Assembly: GCA_016098155.1 (NCBI GenBank)
Contig: JAAAJB010000120.1
Location: 3,950-66,776 of the forward strand
Length of the DNA: 62,827 bases
DNA from: Actinomortierella ambigua
Taxonomy: Eukaryota; Mortierellomycota; Mortierellomycetes; Mortierellales; Mortierellaceae
Direction of reading: 5' to 3'
Shown here: positions 1-11,300 of the stretch, one piece after another
How the letters are laid out: each line of letters starts with the position of its first letter
Position numbering within the stretch: the stretch's first letter is position 1
Notes under the pieces: model-generated
The model's database searches: none
The model's input: the letters and a program-made list of their open reading frames with translations, nothing else
Told to the model about the DNA's origin: nothing
Position numbers and translations under genes: made by a program

Positions 1-1806
1 GATCGTTGTGTGGTTGTGCCCTGGCTCTTCGCCACTAGGAAGATCATCCTTTTTTTTCTTCTTCGCTATGTTGTACATGGGTGTATTGGCACGAGACTGT
101 GGCTGGTCCCGATTCTCTTCGTTGCCATCGCCGTCTTCGTGATCGTCGTCATGGTCATCGTCATGGTCGTCGTCATGGTCGTCGCCCATCACCACCACCA
201 CTTGTCGCGTCACTTGACTCTGCAGCTGCAGAGGATCCTGTCGGTCACTTTGCCTGTCTAGTGTATGCCTTGGTAGATAGGCAGTGGGGGCTAGACCAGT
301 GACAACAGCAGCTGGAGTAGCTGGAGTAGCTGGAGTAGCTGAAGTGGCTGGAGAGACTAGATTGGCTGGAGCAACAGGGGAGTGTGCGGCAGTAGGAACA
401 CCAGCGGAAGCAGGAACAGCAGGAGCATCAGCGGCAGCAGGAACAGAAGGAACAGCTGGGACAGCAGGAACAGCAGCGGGAGAAGAAGCAGAAGTACCAG
501 CACGAGGAGGGTAAAGGTCCGCACTACGAGCAACAGATGCAAACATATCCAGTCGATGAGAGCTCCTCCTCCTCCTATTCGACAAGGGCACCACGTAGTC
601 GCTGTCATAGTCGTCGTCGTCGTCGCCACTATCATCTTTGTCAGTGTCGGCGTTGTTGATGTTGTCGTTGCTGTTTTCCAACCCCTTAGTCGCAGGTCGG
701 AAAGTCTGCCGCATAGGCTGATTGCTGCTGACTGCATTGACGCCTGCTTGCTCCTCTTTTCCCTCCACCTCCTTGCTTTCGTCATTCTTGCCTCCTTTCG
801 CCCGCCGCCGACGGCTGGCTAACAACTCATCGACGTACCGCTTCGGTTTGTGTACGACCCTTCCAGCCAGGGTCCGACCTGGGGCGCTGGCACGGGCACT
901 GGCAATTGTGTGGCGGTTACTACTGCCCTCTGACTCGACAGTGGGATGGTTGCACCAATAGGGACCCCAGATCGGGAGTAGGGCATAAAAGTAAGGGCAA
1001 TGAGCCAAGATGGCTTCGTCGTCGGCTGCGTCGACAACGTCCTTGGATGACGACGACAGGCCCTCTGCATTCAGGTCGTCGTTGCTTCTGCTACTGTTGT
1101 TGTTATTGTTGTCGTTGTTGATGTTTTCCCGCAAGGTAGCGTCTGAAGAACCATTATGAAGACGATCGTGATCCGTCTGGTCCACTGGATGATGTGGACT
1201 GCCATGACTTGCACTGCCGCCTGGGTATCGTACGTGGTAGGTCTTGATAAATATATCTCTGATGCTGTTCAGCTTGTTTGAAACATGATACTGCACCACC
1301 TCGAAGAACGAAGAAGGAGGTAATAAGTACGAGGATGTCGAAATTGATGGCTTTGGGAACTTTTTCGCATTAAATTCCGCGACCAGCTGTTTGTAGACAC
1401 CCGCCATGGTCCCTGACTCCTCGCCTTGCAGAATTCGATAGATGGCTGGGTCCAGCAGCCGCTCGACGAACCACGCTTCGCGATCAGTGCCGCGATGCAA
1501 GGGCGGCAACCGAGCCATGCCGGCCCTGGGATTCGTCCGCCTCTTCCTGTCATGCGCAGGTCCAACAGGCGGACACGAAAAGGAGGAACGAGACGAAGAA
1601 GGAGGAGGAGGAGGGGAAGACTGGATAGGTGGCGACGACGACGACGGTGGTGATGTTGATAATGAGGGAGGTGATGACGACGTCGCACTAGGCGTGATGT
1701 AGGCCGGCTTCTTCAGAGGCATTGGTCGCGCTCGCGCTTGCGGTGATGGCCTCCATGGCTCGTCTTCTTGCCTCTTCCTCTTGGCGCCCGTCGCCATGGC
1801 ATCCAT
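1..1806 (-). CDS. Myb/SANT-like domain nuclear protein, 3' end outside window
   Basis: The frame is open from an in-frame stop at 1954-1956 down to base 1, so the protein continues beyond the window. I place the start at 1806 (MDAMATG...); an ATG at 1953 would add 49 residues. This gives at least 602 codons. Visible order: a basic KRKR nuclear-localisation-like motif at residues 9-12; a Pro/Ser-rich stretch (40-80); a Trp-led helical region (about 105-200) with spacing like Myb/SANT-like domains of transposon-derived and fungal proteins; a patch rich in Cys, Tyr and Trp (about 268-290) that may belong to the same fold; then Asn-, Asp-, Ala/Pro- and Asp/His-rich low complexity. Such domains usually bind DNA, so a nuclear regulator or a domesticated transposon partner is plausible. 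The open frame and the domain-like region are seen directly; the family name is tentative. The repeats at the left edge could hide an intron. Confidence 0.6.
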   Translation of the reverse strand, partial: MDAMATGAKRKRQEDEPWRPSPQARARPMPLKKPAYITPSATSSSPPSLSTSPPSSSSPPIQSSPPPPPSSSRSSFSCPPVGPAHDRKRRTNPRAGMARLPPLHRGTDREAWFVERLLDPAIYRILQGEESGTMAGVYKQLVAEFNAKKFPKPSISTSSYLLPPSSFFEVVQYHVSNKLNSIRDIFIKTYHVRYPGGSASHGSPHHPVDQTDHDRLHNGSSDATLRENINNDNNNNNSSRSNDDLNAEGLSSSSKDVVDAADDEAILAHCPYFYALLPIWGPYWCNHPTVESEGSSNRHTIASARASAPGRTLAGRVVHKPKRYVDELLASRRRRAKGGKNDESKEVEGKEEQAGVNAVSSNQPMRQTFRPATKGLENSNDNINNADTDKDDSGDDDDDYDSDYVVPLSNRRRRSSHRLDMFASVARSADLYPPRAGTSASSPAAVPAVPAVPSVPAAADAPAVPASAGVPTAAHSPVAPANLVSPATSATPATPATPAAVVTGLAPTAYLPRHTLDRQSDRQDPLQLQSQVTRQVVVVMGDDHDDDHDDDHDDDHEDGDGNEENRDQPQSRANTPMYNIAKKKKKDDLPSGEEPGHNHTTI

Positions 1807-2746
1807 CTCGCGCGGCTCTCCCGCGGGCCTGGATTCGCGCTCTCCCAACGGTGGTGGTGGTCGCGGTGGTTGAGAAGAGGCCGGTCTTGCAGGGTCGTGG
1901 GTCAGTGTGAGAATTTGGTGGGCATGGCCTGTCCGTGCAGAAGGTATGGCCATTCAGATATTTCGTTTGGTGGCGGCGGTAGTGGCAAAATAAGAGAGTT
2001 GTGGGAAAGTCGTACTACAGTGGCAACACGTAGAGGGCAGGAACGCAGCTTGTGTAAAGCAGCAAGTCGGTGTGCGGAACAGAAAGAAGAGTGATATTCT
2101 GGTCGAGCGACAAGCAGCGAAAGTGAATAGATGTGAATGACCAAGAGCTGAATGGGTGAGGGGAATCTCAGTATGAAAGCAAATCTTGTCTTTTTGGGGA
2201 GGGAGTGAATGTACTGTCGATGAAGGCAAAAGAGAGTGACATGGTGCCTGTTTGGTTCATGATTGTTCAGCCCATTGTTTACTCAATCAAAATAACATTT
2301 AGTGATATCAATTTCATAATTTCAAGGGGCTCCCCCTATGGTGGGCTGATACAATGACATGGCCGAAGGTGGAAGGGCCATCTGGAGCGAGGTGCATGGT
2401 GTACAATGGAGGCGCACCAGATCAGAGCCGCCGATAACGTATCCTTATTCATTACTAAATCGCCATGTATATTATGGTATACACATCTCATTAAAAATAC
2501 ACGGAAAAAAAGGCAATACCCAAAAAAAAGGGAAAGAAAAGAAGAGAAAACATCAGCTCCCCTATCGCCTGCGTTGGTTGGTGCTGCTGATGATATTCCT
2601 GTTGTAGTTGTTGCTGTTGTTTCTGTTGTTGTTTTTTGCTGGTGTTGTTGCCGTTGTTGTTGCGTTGGTTGATTTTTTTGTCGCTGTTCCCAAAGTATGG
2701 GTTGCCTGCCTGTCCCACTCCTCTAACCCAGCTCTTTGTTTCTTCC
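1807..2746. other. Intergenic: promoter side of the Myb/SANT-like gene and 3' flank of the Hsp70 gene
   Basis: No supported gene. The part nearest 1807 should be the leader and promoter of the left-edge gene. The AT-rich part around 2280-2330 and the CAA/GTT-rich tract at 2580-2690 probably include the Hsp70 3' untranslated region. Short open frames here are low-complexity. Confidence 0.5.
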
Positions 2747-5700
2747 TCACAGGAAAGGCTTGTTGTTGGCGCTGGCGCTCTTCAGACCATAGATGACAGC
2801 TCCCTTGGCGACAGCCATCTCGGCCTTGGGGACCATAATCACCTTCTTGACGACACCAATCGACTCTGGGTCATTCTCCATCTCCAGCGCATGCTGGTAC
2901 ACCTGTTGCACATGCCCGTTCATCTCTGTCAGCGACGACAGTGACGAAGCGCCCGTCGTCGGCCGGGTCAACGACTCGCGTTTGTTACCACTGTTGACTC
3001 CCGTTGTGGTCGGTTCCGTGCGGCGGGACTGCTCCAATCGATGCAACAGATACTTGTTCGCGCCAAAGCCGCCAACCATAAACAACCCAGCACAGATCGG
3101 ATGGACCTTGGTCTGGGTACGGATCAGCTCCTTGACTTTGCGGACGATCGGATCAAAGACCTCGTCACAGAGCTCCTCTCCGCGTAAGGTCATGTACTCG
3201 TCCTCCAACCAATCCGGTGGAGGTTGGATCTCGCGGACCTCGAGGCCCATGGGGACCGAGATATGTTTGGGCTCCTCGCGCGAGTTCGCGTCAAACTGCG
3301 CCTTGATCTCACCAAACCGTTCCAACAGCGTCTCAAACGCATTCCGGCGCTGGGGCTTCGCCTCGAGATCCAGCTTGCCATGCAACTTGCGCAGGACCAA
3401 GTCCCGGAAGAGCCGGTCCAGAATCACCGACCCACAGTTCTCCGCATGCGCACTCGACACCCGCACAAACTGCCGCACCCCGAGGGCATCGTCAACCCTG
3501 AACACGGTGATGGTCGTCGTCAATCCACCGGCATCGCAAATCATGAAAATATCGCCATCCATCAAACTCTCAAACTCGTCGCACTTCTCACGACAATATG
3601 TCGCCGCCGCCTCTGCCTCCGTGATCACTGTCATGTTCGGTGCCGGGGTCTGCAAGATCACCCCGGCTTCCACATAGCATCGCAGGATGAGCTCGCGCGT
3701 CGGTAGCGTCCACGCCTGCGGGACCGTGATGCAATAGTGGATCGGGATCGACTCGGCCGCGTGCACTTGACTCTTGTTGATCTCGTCCATCACATGCCGA
3801 TGCACCCGTTGGATGTACTGCGAAAACACGTCCGTCAGATGCAACCCGTTCTCTAGTCGCCCCTTCGCTTCCCGGTCAAAGAGCAGCAGCTTGTAATTGC
3901 GGATTAACGTCCGGTCCTCCTTGGCCCGCTTGTACAACGATAGCGCCGCCGAGCCCCAGTCCACAAACGTCCGGTCGCCTGTGCTATACAAACTCGCCGT
4001 TGGTACTTTGGCATATGAGTTGAGGTGTCTAGGCCTAGAAAGAGAGAAAAAAAAAGGGGGGGGATAGAGAGGAGGATGTGTTAGGGCTTTTCTTTGTCCC
4101 CGTAACTCAATGGCTGCCATGCCTCCCTTTCAACTTTGGCACTTTCAGTATCCCATCCATTACCACTTGACAATATCGATAAGTTCACCGTCGGCCTGGT
4201 GAGCATACGAGACGCCAGTAAAGGTGTTGCCAAAATCAATGCCGACGACAATGCCGTTCTGCTTGGGCAACCGCTGTCGCTTCTCTGAGGAGCTGCCACC
4301 GTTGGCCTGCTTGGACCGATCAATCACGCGACCATCCCGCGCAACGTCAATGTCGTCGCCCCAAAAGTCCGATAGCAGGGTATTGATCTTTGCATTCAGC
4401 TAGAAGAAGAAAAATGCAGAAGGGGAGTGACAGAGGTTGTTAAAAGAATTGCCACGGTGGACGTATCCCATTTGACAAGCAAAACAAAGAAATGCAAAAC
4501 CACGCTGGAAAAAAAGAGGGCAAGAGCCGCAGTATTATCCATATGAAAAGAAAAATGATAAAGGCGCTGGCATGCATATCCTTTTTTTTTCCTTTCCTCC
4601 GAGGAGGTGACAAAAGGGGGGAAAAAATACAATCTCGACAAAGACAGCATTGGACTGCCAATTGCCCAATCGCCCAATTCATTTGCCGTAGACAAAGTGT
4701 CGAAAAGAAACAACGTGGGAAAGTAAATAGTCCGCTTTTACCTTGATGACAGGGACAGGGCGCTCCTGCAATGCTTTTGTCCGCGAAGGCTTGATGATAC
4801 TCGGTGGACCAGCCGCTATTTCCAGATATTTGGTGGAGTGGAAGGTAGGTAGAAGGAACCAACGAAGTAAGGTGAGAAAACACTGGCTTCTTTTTTTCAC
4901 GGAAAAATAGCAGGTCGTCTCATGGTTTCTCTTCTTTTCGATGCCGCCGCCTATCAGGTTCCAAAGGCAAAGAAGAAAAAAAAACACAACTTCAGGAACA
5001 AAAAGAAATTACCAATGAGAACAGGACGAGAACCTCCGGCCGACGTCAACGGCACCACAGGAAGAGGCATGCGCGCTATGCCGGGCGACATGACGCCCGC
5101 TCCTGGCTGTGGTATTCCAGACCCGCCTCCACCACCACCTCCTCCTATTGCTGTTCCTCCTGCTGCCGAGGTCGCTATTACGCCGGCTGCCGCCATCGAT
5201 GTTGGTGGAGCCGCCGACACGCCCGGGATCACCATACCACCGGTTGCTGCCGTTGCTGCCCCGGATGGCCGAATCAACATGGGTCGATATCCTCCGTGCC
5301 CTGCCGACGATGCCACGGGCATCACACCCGGTGGTAAACCTGCTACTACTCCACCAGCCCCTGCAGCCGGGACGACCATTGAGGGAGTGCGTACGACAAA
5401 CGACGGGTTGACACCTGGTTGTTGATGTGGATGCACGGGCATCATTGTGATGGGGGTGCCACCGACAGTTGTTGCCGGACGAGGCATCACCTGGTGATAG
5501 ACAGGACCTGGTGTCATGGACCCTGGGCGGATATGTTGTAGTTGTGACTGAGGATAGTGTGCTGCAGCAACAGGACGCATATTAGGGGTGTAGGACGCTG
5601 GTTGTGGAGGGTAGTGTAAAGGTCGACCGCCAGCTGCGACATGATGGACTGCATAGGGCTGCTGATGAGGATGGTGCGGTTGTGGCTGTGGTTGTGCAGG

Positions 5701-5847
5701 ATAGATGCCGACGTTGCCTCCTGGTCGAACAATGACGACATTGGCGCCAGGGTGACCGCCTGCATAGAGCATGGGTCTCGCGGTTGGAGGGTGAGCCATG
5801 CAAGGAGAGACAATGGACTGAGGAGGAAGTGGTGGCGAATGAGACAC
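2747..5847 (-). CDS. Hsp70-family ATPase of the HSPA12 type, four exons
   Basis: Exons on the minus strand are 5847-5013, 4815-4742, 4399-4164 and 4034-2747. All introns are GT-AG and the sum is 2433 nt (810 aa plus stop). Residues 1-300 are rich in Pro, Gly, Ala and His. The actin-like ATPase follows: phosphate-1 motif GIDFGNTFTGVSY near 356, phosphate-2 motif DAGGLTTT near 549, adenosine motif MVGGFGANKY near 701. The end reads VPKAEMAVAKGAVIYG, which is the HSPA12 signature; the canonical substrate-binding and EEVD tail is absent. A Ser/Thr-rich insert (about 718-770) separates the last two motifs. HSPA12-like proteins are ATPases of poorly known client range, common in large fungal families. 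Splice phases join clean motifs (for example DIVKW to PRHLNSY), which supports the model. It probably acts in cytosol or nucleus, as no signal peptide is visible. Confidence 0.88.
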
Positions 5848-6816
5848 TCAATGAAATTAGGCTGAAGGTGAGCTCGACGAGTGGGAGAGGGGAGGAATTA
5901 CAAGAGCCACGAAGAGGACACCGGATTCAGTTCAGGCTCGCGCGAGCGAGGAGTGAAGGAGAGTGAGGTTGAGGGTGGGAGTGGGAGTCGGTGGGGAGAT
6001 GGAGGAGTAGGGGATGAAAACGGATTAGATGGATGATAAATGTGGATGTGGATGGAGGCACGAAAAGAGATCTTGTGTTATTTTTCTTCCAAAGCCCAAA
6101 ATCCCAGAGGAACACATGGTTGGGGCATAGAGAACGACCCCAAGGGAGCCCATTGATTGGAAGTGTGTGCGCCTCAGGCACAATTGCCCCTTGGCCTTAT
6201 CCATCCACCCAGGGGACGCTGATCGTGCCCTGGATATTTGACCCAACGTTCCACCATACCGACTCTTTTACTCCTCACATGCAACGTGTCCATGCACATC
6301 CCACGCAACCTCATGCAACACAGTAATACAACCCGACTAGCCCTACTACTCGAAAAAGGAAAACTTTTTTTTTTTAGTTTTTACACATTCACGACTTGCC
6401 AGGCACTCATAATGAGATCTTGTCTTCATCGAGATGCCCCTCCTTCCCTCCCCGAAACCTTCTCCACCCTGCGCGCGTTATCATGCGGAGAGATGTGATA
6501 AATGTTCTGCAAGGATTTATGGTTGGAAGCGTTCTCAGTTGGGGGACAGGGAGTTCTTGGAGCTCTGTGGTCCTCTTCTGGAACACAGCCCACACCAATC
6601 CCTTGCAATTTGGAAGGGGGAGAAAGCCAACATAGCCCAACATGGACGTGTCCAGTACATGTACGAAAAAGAGAAACACATGGGTAGTCCACCCCCTCCC
6701 CTTTTCTAAAACGGTGAAAGCGGGTGAGTAGGTTGGTATATTTTGTGCTAAAAGTGTCTCCCTCCTCGAAGTGGGGGGGGGGGAAGTGGAGGGCGTGGAG
6801 GGCGTGGAGGGAGAAA
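5848..6816. other. Intergenic: Hsp70 promoter and 3' flank of the hotdog gene
   Basis: About 0.97 kb separating two genes on the same strand. It contains GA- and CT-rich stretches, a T run at 6366-6376 and a G-rich tract at 6772-6782. No coding potential is convincing. Part of it must hold the Hsp70 core promoter, but I see no clear TATA element. Confidence 0.5.
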
Positions 6817-8313
6817 CTAAACAAACAGTGGCTCCGACGTCGGGGATGCTGACACAGGACTAGTGAGAAGAGTATCACCAAGGAGAATAGATTGATCCTG
6901 AGCATCGGCCATAGCTGGACTTGAGACGGCTGCTACGGCGGGGGTGATCGACAACGAGGAAGATCGCGAACTACTCGCGCTGTTGCTACCCCTATGGCTA
7001 CCACCAGTGCTACTACTACCACTACTACCACTTCTCCATGGATTGCTCGGAGAAGCAGTCCTTCGTCCCCGTCTTCGTTGTTGTCTTCGCTCTTCCCGCA
7101 GCCGCTGCATCTCCCTGGCCTCCTCCTGTTCATCATCGACGTCTGTGCCTGCACGGACAACGACGTTAGTTTGCAGGCCGGTTGCGCAGAGTGTCCACTG
7201 GCTTCGATCCAGCCCTGTTCCTGGTGTGTGAATGACGCCACTGCCTTGATTGGACGTTGTCGCGTTGTAGTTGTTGCTATTGTTGTTGCCCTTGTTGTTG
7301 CTGCTTCGGCTATTGGTTCTGCTGAGCCAACCCCTCGACGACTGTCGCTGTTGTTGTTGCTGGTTAGTAGAGTTGTCGGCTCCATGTCCATCCAGGCCAG
7401 GCACGATGGGCCCGCTCGCCTTGAGTACCTCGACCTTGGCAGTGATGCTATGCTCGCCTCGGACCAGGACCGCGCCTCGAGCCACAAGGACAGTGGTTGA
7501 TGCGTCGCAGCCGGAGAGGATGTTGCACTTTAGATCGATTGGTTTGAGGGTGAAATGGCGTGGCAACAGCGTCAATCCTGCCAGATGACATGTCAGCGCA
7601 ATCAGCATTGGCAGCAAACTCGCTACATGTTCAACAAAAATAAACGAGAAGACAAACTTTGGTTAGAATGAAAGTGAGCGAAGGAGAAAGTAAAAAAAAG
7701 AGCTGTTCAAACATGAGGCGCACAAGTTTTGCATATCAGGGCTGTTACCATGAAAAGCTTCACCTTCACCTGAAAGCTCTGTTCGGAAGGGCAGGAGAAC
7801 CTCGACGCAACCTGGTTGGACAGTGCATAAGGAAGTGCCGAGCGTCTGGCAGAGCCCCGATCGCGATACCGTAGCATGGACGCGTTCCCAATAGTCCTCT
7901 GTCGATGGTGTCCATAGCCTATCGAATAACTCATCCATGGTCAAGCCTAAACTGCCATCCACGGCTGTGCCTCCTGCGATGAGGCTGGCAGTAGAGTTGC
8001 TGGTGGTACTGGCGCCAGTGCCGGTTGTGGAGCCAGCCGAGTCGCGACCCGTCGTTTTCCGGAAATAGCTGAGCGACTGGATGGCCTTGATGGTCGGAGG
8101 CAGGAGCTTCATGATGGGCAAGAGGACTGTGACGATCTTGATGATTGTCGAGGGGCCAAGCGATAGCAGGAAGGCCTTGCGGCGGTGAGTCTTGAGCAAA
8201 CTGACGATGACAATAAATGTCCGCTTCAGCTCCAGGTTGAGCCGCTGCATGTACTTGGACGGCACCAGCTTGGTGGCATTCTGAATGACGAGTTTGGAGT
8301 AGGATGTTGGCAT
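6817..8313 (-). CDS. PaaI-like hotdog-fold (thioesterase family) protein with hydrophobic N-terminus
   Basis: Exons are 8313-7749 and 7622-6817 (GT-AG, 1371 nt, 456 aa). Residues 25-90 hold basic and hydrophobic segments that could anchor the protein in a membrane or target mitochondria. From about 140 to 345 the pattern is that of PaaI/4HBT hotdog proteins: an ED-Y-W helix, an LG-x5-VQPG-x-VEV-LPFR strand pair, the central hydrophobic helix that begins FHASLLPMLIAL, an LVARG strand and a closing LCATGLQT strand. The family hydrolyses acyl-CoA thioesters using a His-Gly-Gly and an acidic residue in the central helix. Here the block reads His-Ala-Ser and the acidic residue is not visible, so activity is doubtful. 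An Asn/Gln/Ser-rich insert (about 260-328) splits the last strands, and the tail is a charged helix followed by Ser-rich sequence. The fold call is mine, from motif order. Confidence 0.7.
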
Positions 8314-11300
8314 GTATATATATGAGAGGGGTGAAGGGGATGAGCTCTGATGAGAGAAGAGGGGATGTGAGACCTGGAGGAGGGAGAGAAATCAGACTCT
8401 GTACAGTGAGTATGGATGTGAAGGACGCGTCAAAGGCCGTCTTGGCATTGGGCAGATGGAAAAAGGGGAATGAATGAAGCGTAGCCTTGAACACAGACGC
8501 ACCCGAAAGAAGTGAGATTCCGGCTTGACTAAACCCAATTGAGGGTGTCCTAGGCCACGTGAAGAACTGGTCCTTTCCCCCCCTTTCGGGCCTCGCCTCG
8601 CTCGGCTAGGACAACCTTTGTGTGTGTATGTGTGTATGTGTGTCTGTCAAAATGGACCTTGTGCCACCCAGTTTGCGTAAGGGTCAAACGTCTGTGCTCG
8701 ACTGTCTGCAAAGAAGCGGCCACCCAACCATGCTAAGAGATCATACACCCAGCGACCCACCACCTTCCTTCCTCTCCCTTTCATGCTGGCATGCAGCCCT
8801 CAGTATCCATTGGATGAAAACATGCGTCAACCATCATTCTATTTCTATCTACTCTTCCCCCCCCCCTCCTCATCCTTCCCTCCGTACAGTACTTTCCTTT
8901 GGACACGTCTAATGCACCCCCTGCATCTCTCTTTTCTCCGATGCACCATTCTTCCAGCGGATCCCCTTACACATGAGCAACTTTAGGCCCTCCTTGGACT
9001 TGCAACCTGTCTTTAGCAGTAGAAGCGATGTTGTTGAACCTAGATTTCTCTTACTTGAAAAACTCGGTTCGTGGATTTCGCAGACTAGGAGAGGAGCGTC
9101 AAAGGACTACATACAGTATGTCTGCAGGCGATGGTAGTCGAATACGAAGCACGCTATTCTTGGGTCATGCAAAATACGAATAGGAATGACGATGAAGAAG
9201 AGGCAACAAAACAAAGATACACGCATCATGTCCTTCGCGCATGCCGCTAAAACTCTCTGTCTTTCTCGCTCTCGCTCTCTACCTGCGACCGTTCCATACG
9301 TACATACTTGGCTCATGGCATTGGAACGGGCAGGAGACGAGTGACAAATGATCGGTGGTGAGGTCGGATAGGTAGACCACGACTAATTAGGATGATCGGG
9401 GCCACTCGATCTCATTGTATTGTAAACATTCATATTATGCTGTCTCAGTCTTCCATGCGAAAGGAATGAGTATGGGGAGAGGGAGAGAAGAAGCCCACAT
9501 TGGAGACAGAGCAAGAAACCAACTACATTGGCTGCTCAACACAGGTGCCTTGCTCCATCCGATCCTATAAAAAATAGCCCCCAAGTACACTCTCCAATGA
9601 TCACCAAGTCAGACCGGGTGTGCAGGCAGTACTTTGCTCCTCCACGAAAGGGGTAAGTGCGGAAAAGGAGTACCATTGTACACGTACTCGACCCCAGATT
9701 TTTTTTTCTCTTGCCGAAGACAAGGACGGCTGCTGGAGAATGAACCTTCTTCTTTTCTTGTCTTTTCTTTTTATCCGCTCTCTAATCGGAGCTTTTGTCT
9801 TTTCTTCACCCATGGACTAGAAATACCCTTTTTTTTTTTTTTTGTCTCGTTTTTGTTGTTGTGGAGGAAAAAGGTACGTGCAGCCAACGGCATCAACCAA
9901 CACCCGTGGGTATCTTAACTTTTTTGGGATCAAAGTAAGATTGACACTCATATTTTCGGTTCCACATTTTGTTCGCCCTCCGACCCGGGCAATGCTTCTC
10001 CCAAACGCCCAGCAGGGAAAACCAAATCCCATTGTTCACAAACACCCTTCATCCAAAGGGAAGAAGGCCGATCGGATGTGGCAAAGTAGCTCGTCATCTT
10101 TCGACACTCAGATGACCATATTTTTTTTTTTTTAGGTTATTCCTTTGACCGTCTCGTCCTCCATCCGTCACTTTCGTGTTTGCCCAGTGCTCAGCTGGTA
10201 ACTTTTTTACAGCGACGGTAGATTATTAGGCTACCGATCACTCTATTTCTCTTTCTGCACAACAAAAAAACATGCGCCGGTAAAACGAACATCCTTCCGT
10301 TCCCTCTCTTTTATTTTGCCCCATCCTCTTTGTCATCTCCTCTGCTCTCTCATGCATGCATTGGGATATTTTTTGTCAACTCTTGACTATCTACTCTGAT
10401 CCATCTTCCATAGAAAGTAAAGTTGCCTAGACCCTGATAGATGCGCAGGGGGAGAAGTGAAGATAATGCAATAGAAACCCAGGTTTCGCAGTTGCTTGTG
10501 TTGTTTGTAACCTCATCCTATATTACTTGAAAGGCTCAAATTCAATGATTTGAGAGGATAGCCACCTCAGTAAGAAACAGATAAACAGAATGTAAAGTCA
10601 CGATGGTAAATTTAAGATACTAAATCATCTTGTAAGATTTGTCTTTTGCATGCTTGTTTGTATCTTCTCTTCGTAAGCAAACTCCTAGTCTCTTGGTCAC
10701 CCTAAAGGGCCAAAGAAAAAAAGAAATGCAAAAGCCTGCATGACGAAAAAAAGAAATGGTAAAGCGCTTTCACCCGGTATTGCAGTAACCTGGAAGAGAA
10801 CAAAGATGGCGAGAAATCAAGAGTAGATGATGGCAACACAAGAACGAAGAGAGTAAGCAAGAGAACCAAATAGGTGTCTGCACAAAAAAATTTAAAGACA
10901 GAAAGAACAAGGAGGTAGGCTCACCAGCATCTCTTTGTTTGTTTATTTGAAGGACAAAGGCCACCTTTCGCGATAATTCTCCCGCGTAGTTTTTTTGTTT
11001 TTCCCTTCCTGTTGGCATGAATGTCTTGTTCTGTCACTCCGTTCCCAAGTCTCGTCACTTCTTCTAATGTTCAGGGCATAGAGACAGCTGGGGTTTCTAT
11101 ATTAGAATCAACTATACAGGACGAGAGATGGTCAGGGACGTAGAAAAAAAAAACACGGGCTGTAGTCGAAGACCATTCCTTCTCTCCTAGATGCAGATGG
11201 ATGACAGCGACAATTAATACGATTGCATGAAATGAGGGATATTCGCACATTCTCTGCTGTAGCACTTCTTTTCAAAACCAGATTATTTTGCTCCTTTGCA

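Noticed and set aside
2793..3677. Long plus-strand frame of 294 codons
   Set aside because: Antisense of the Hsp70 ATPase exon; composition mirrors the real gene and shows no motif.
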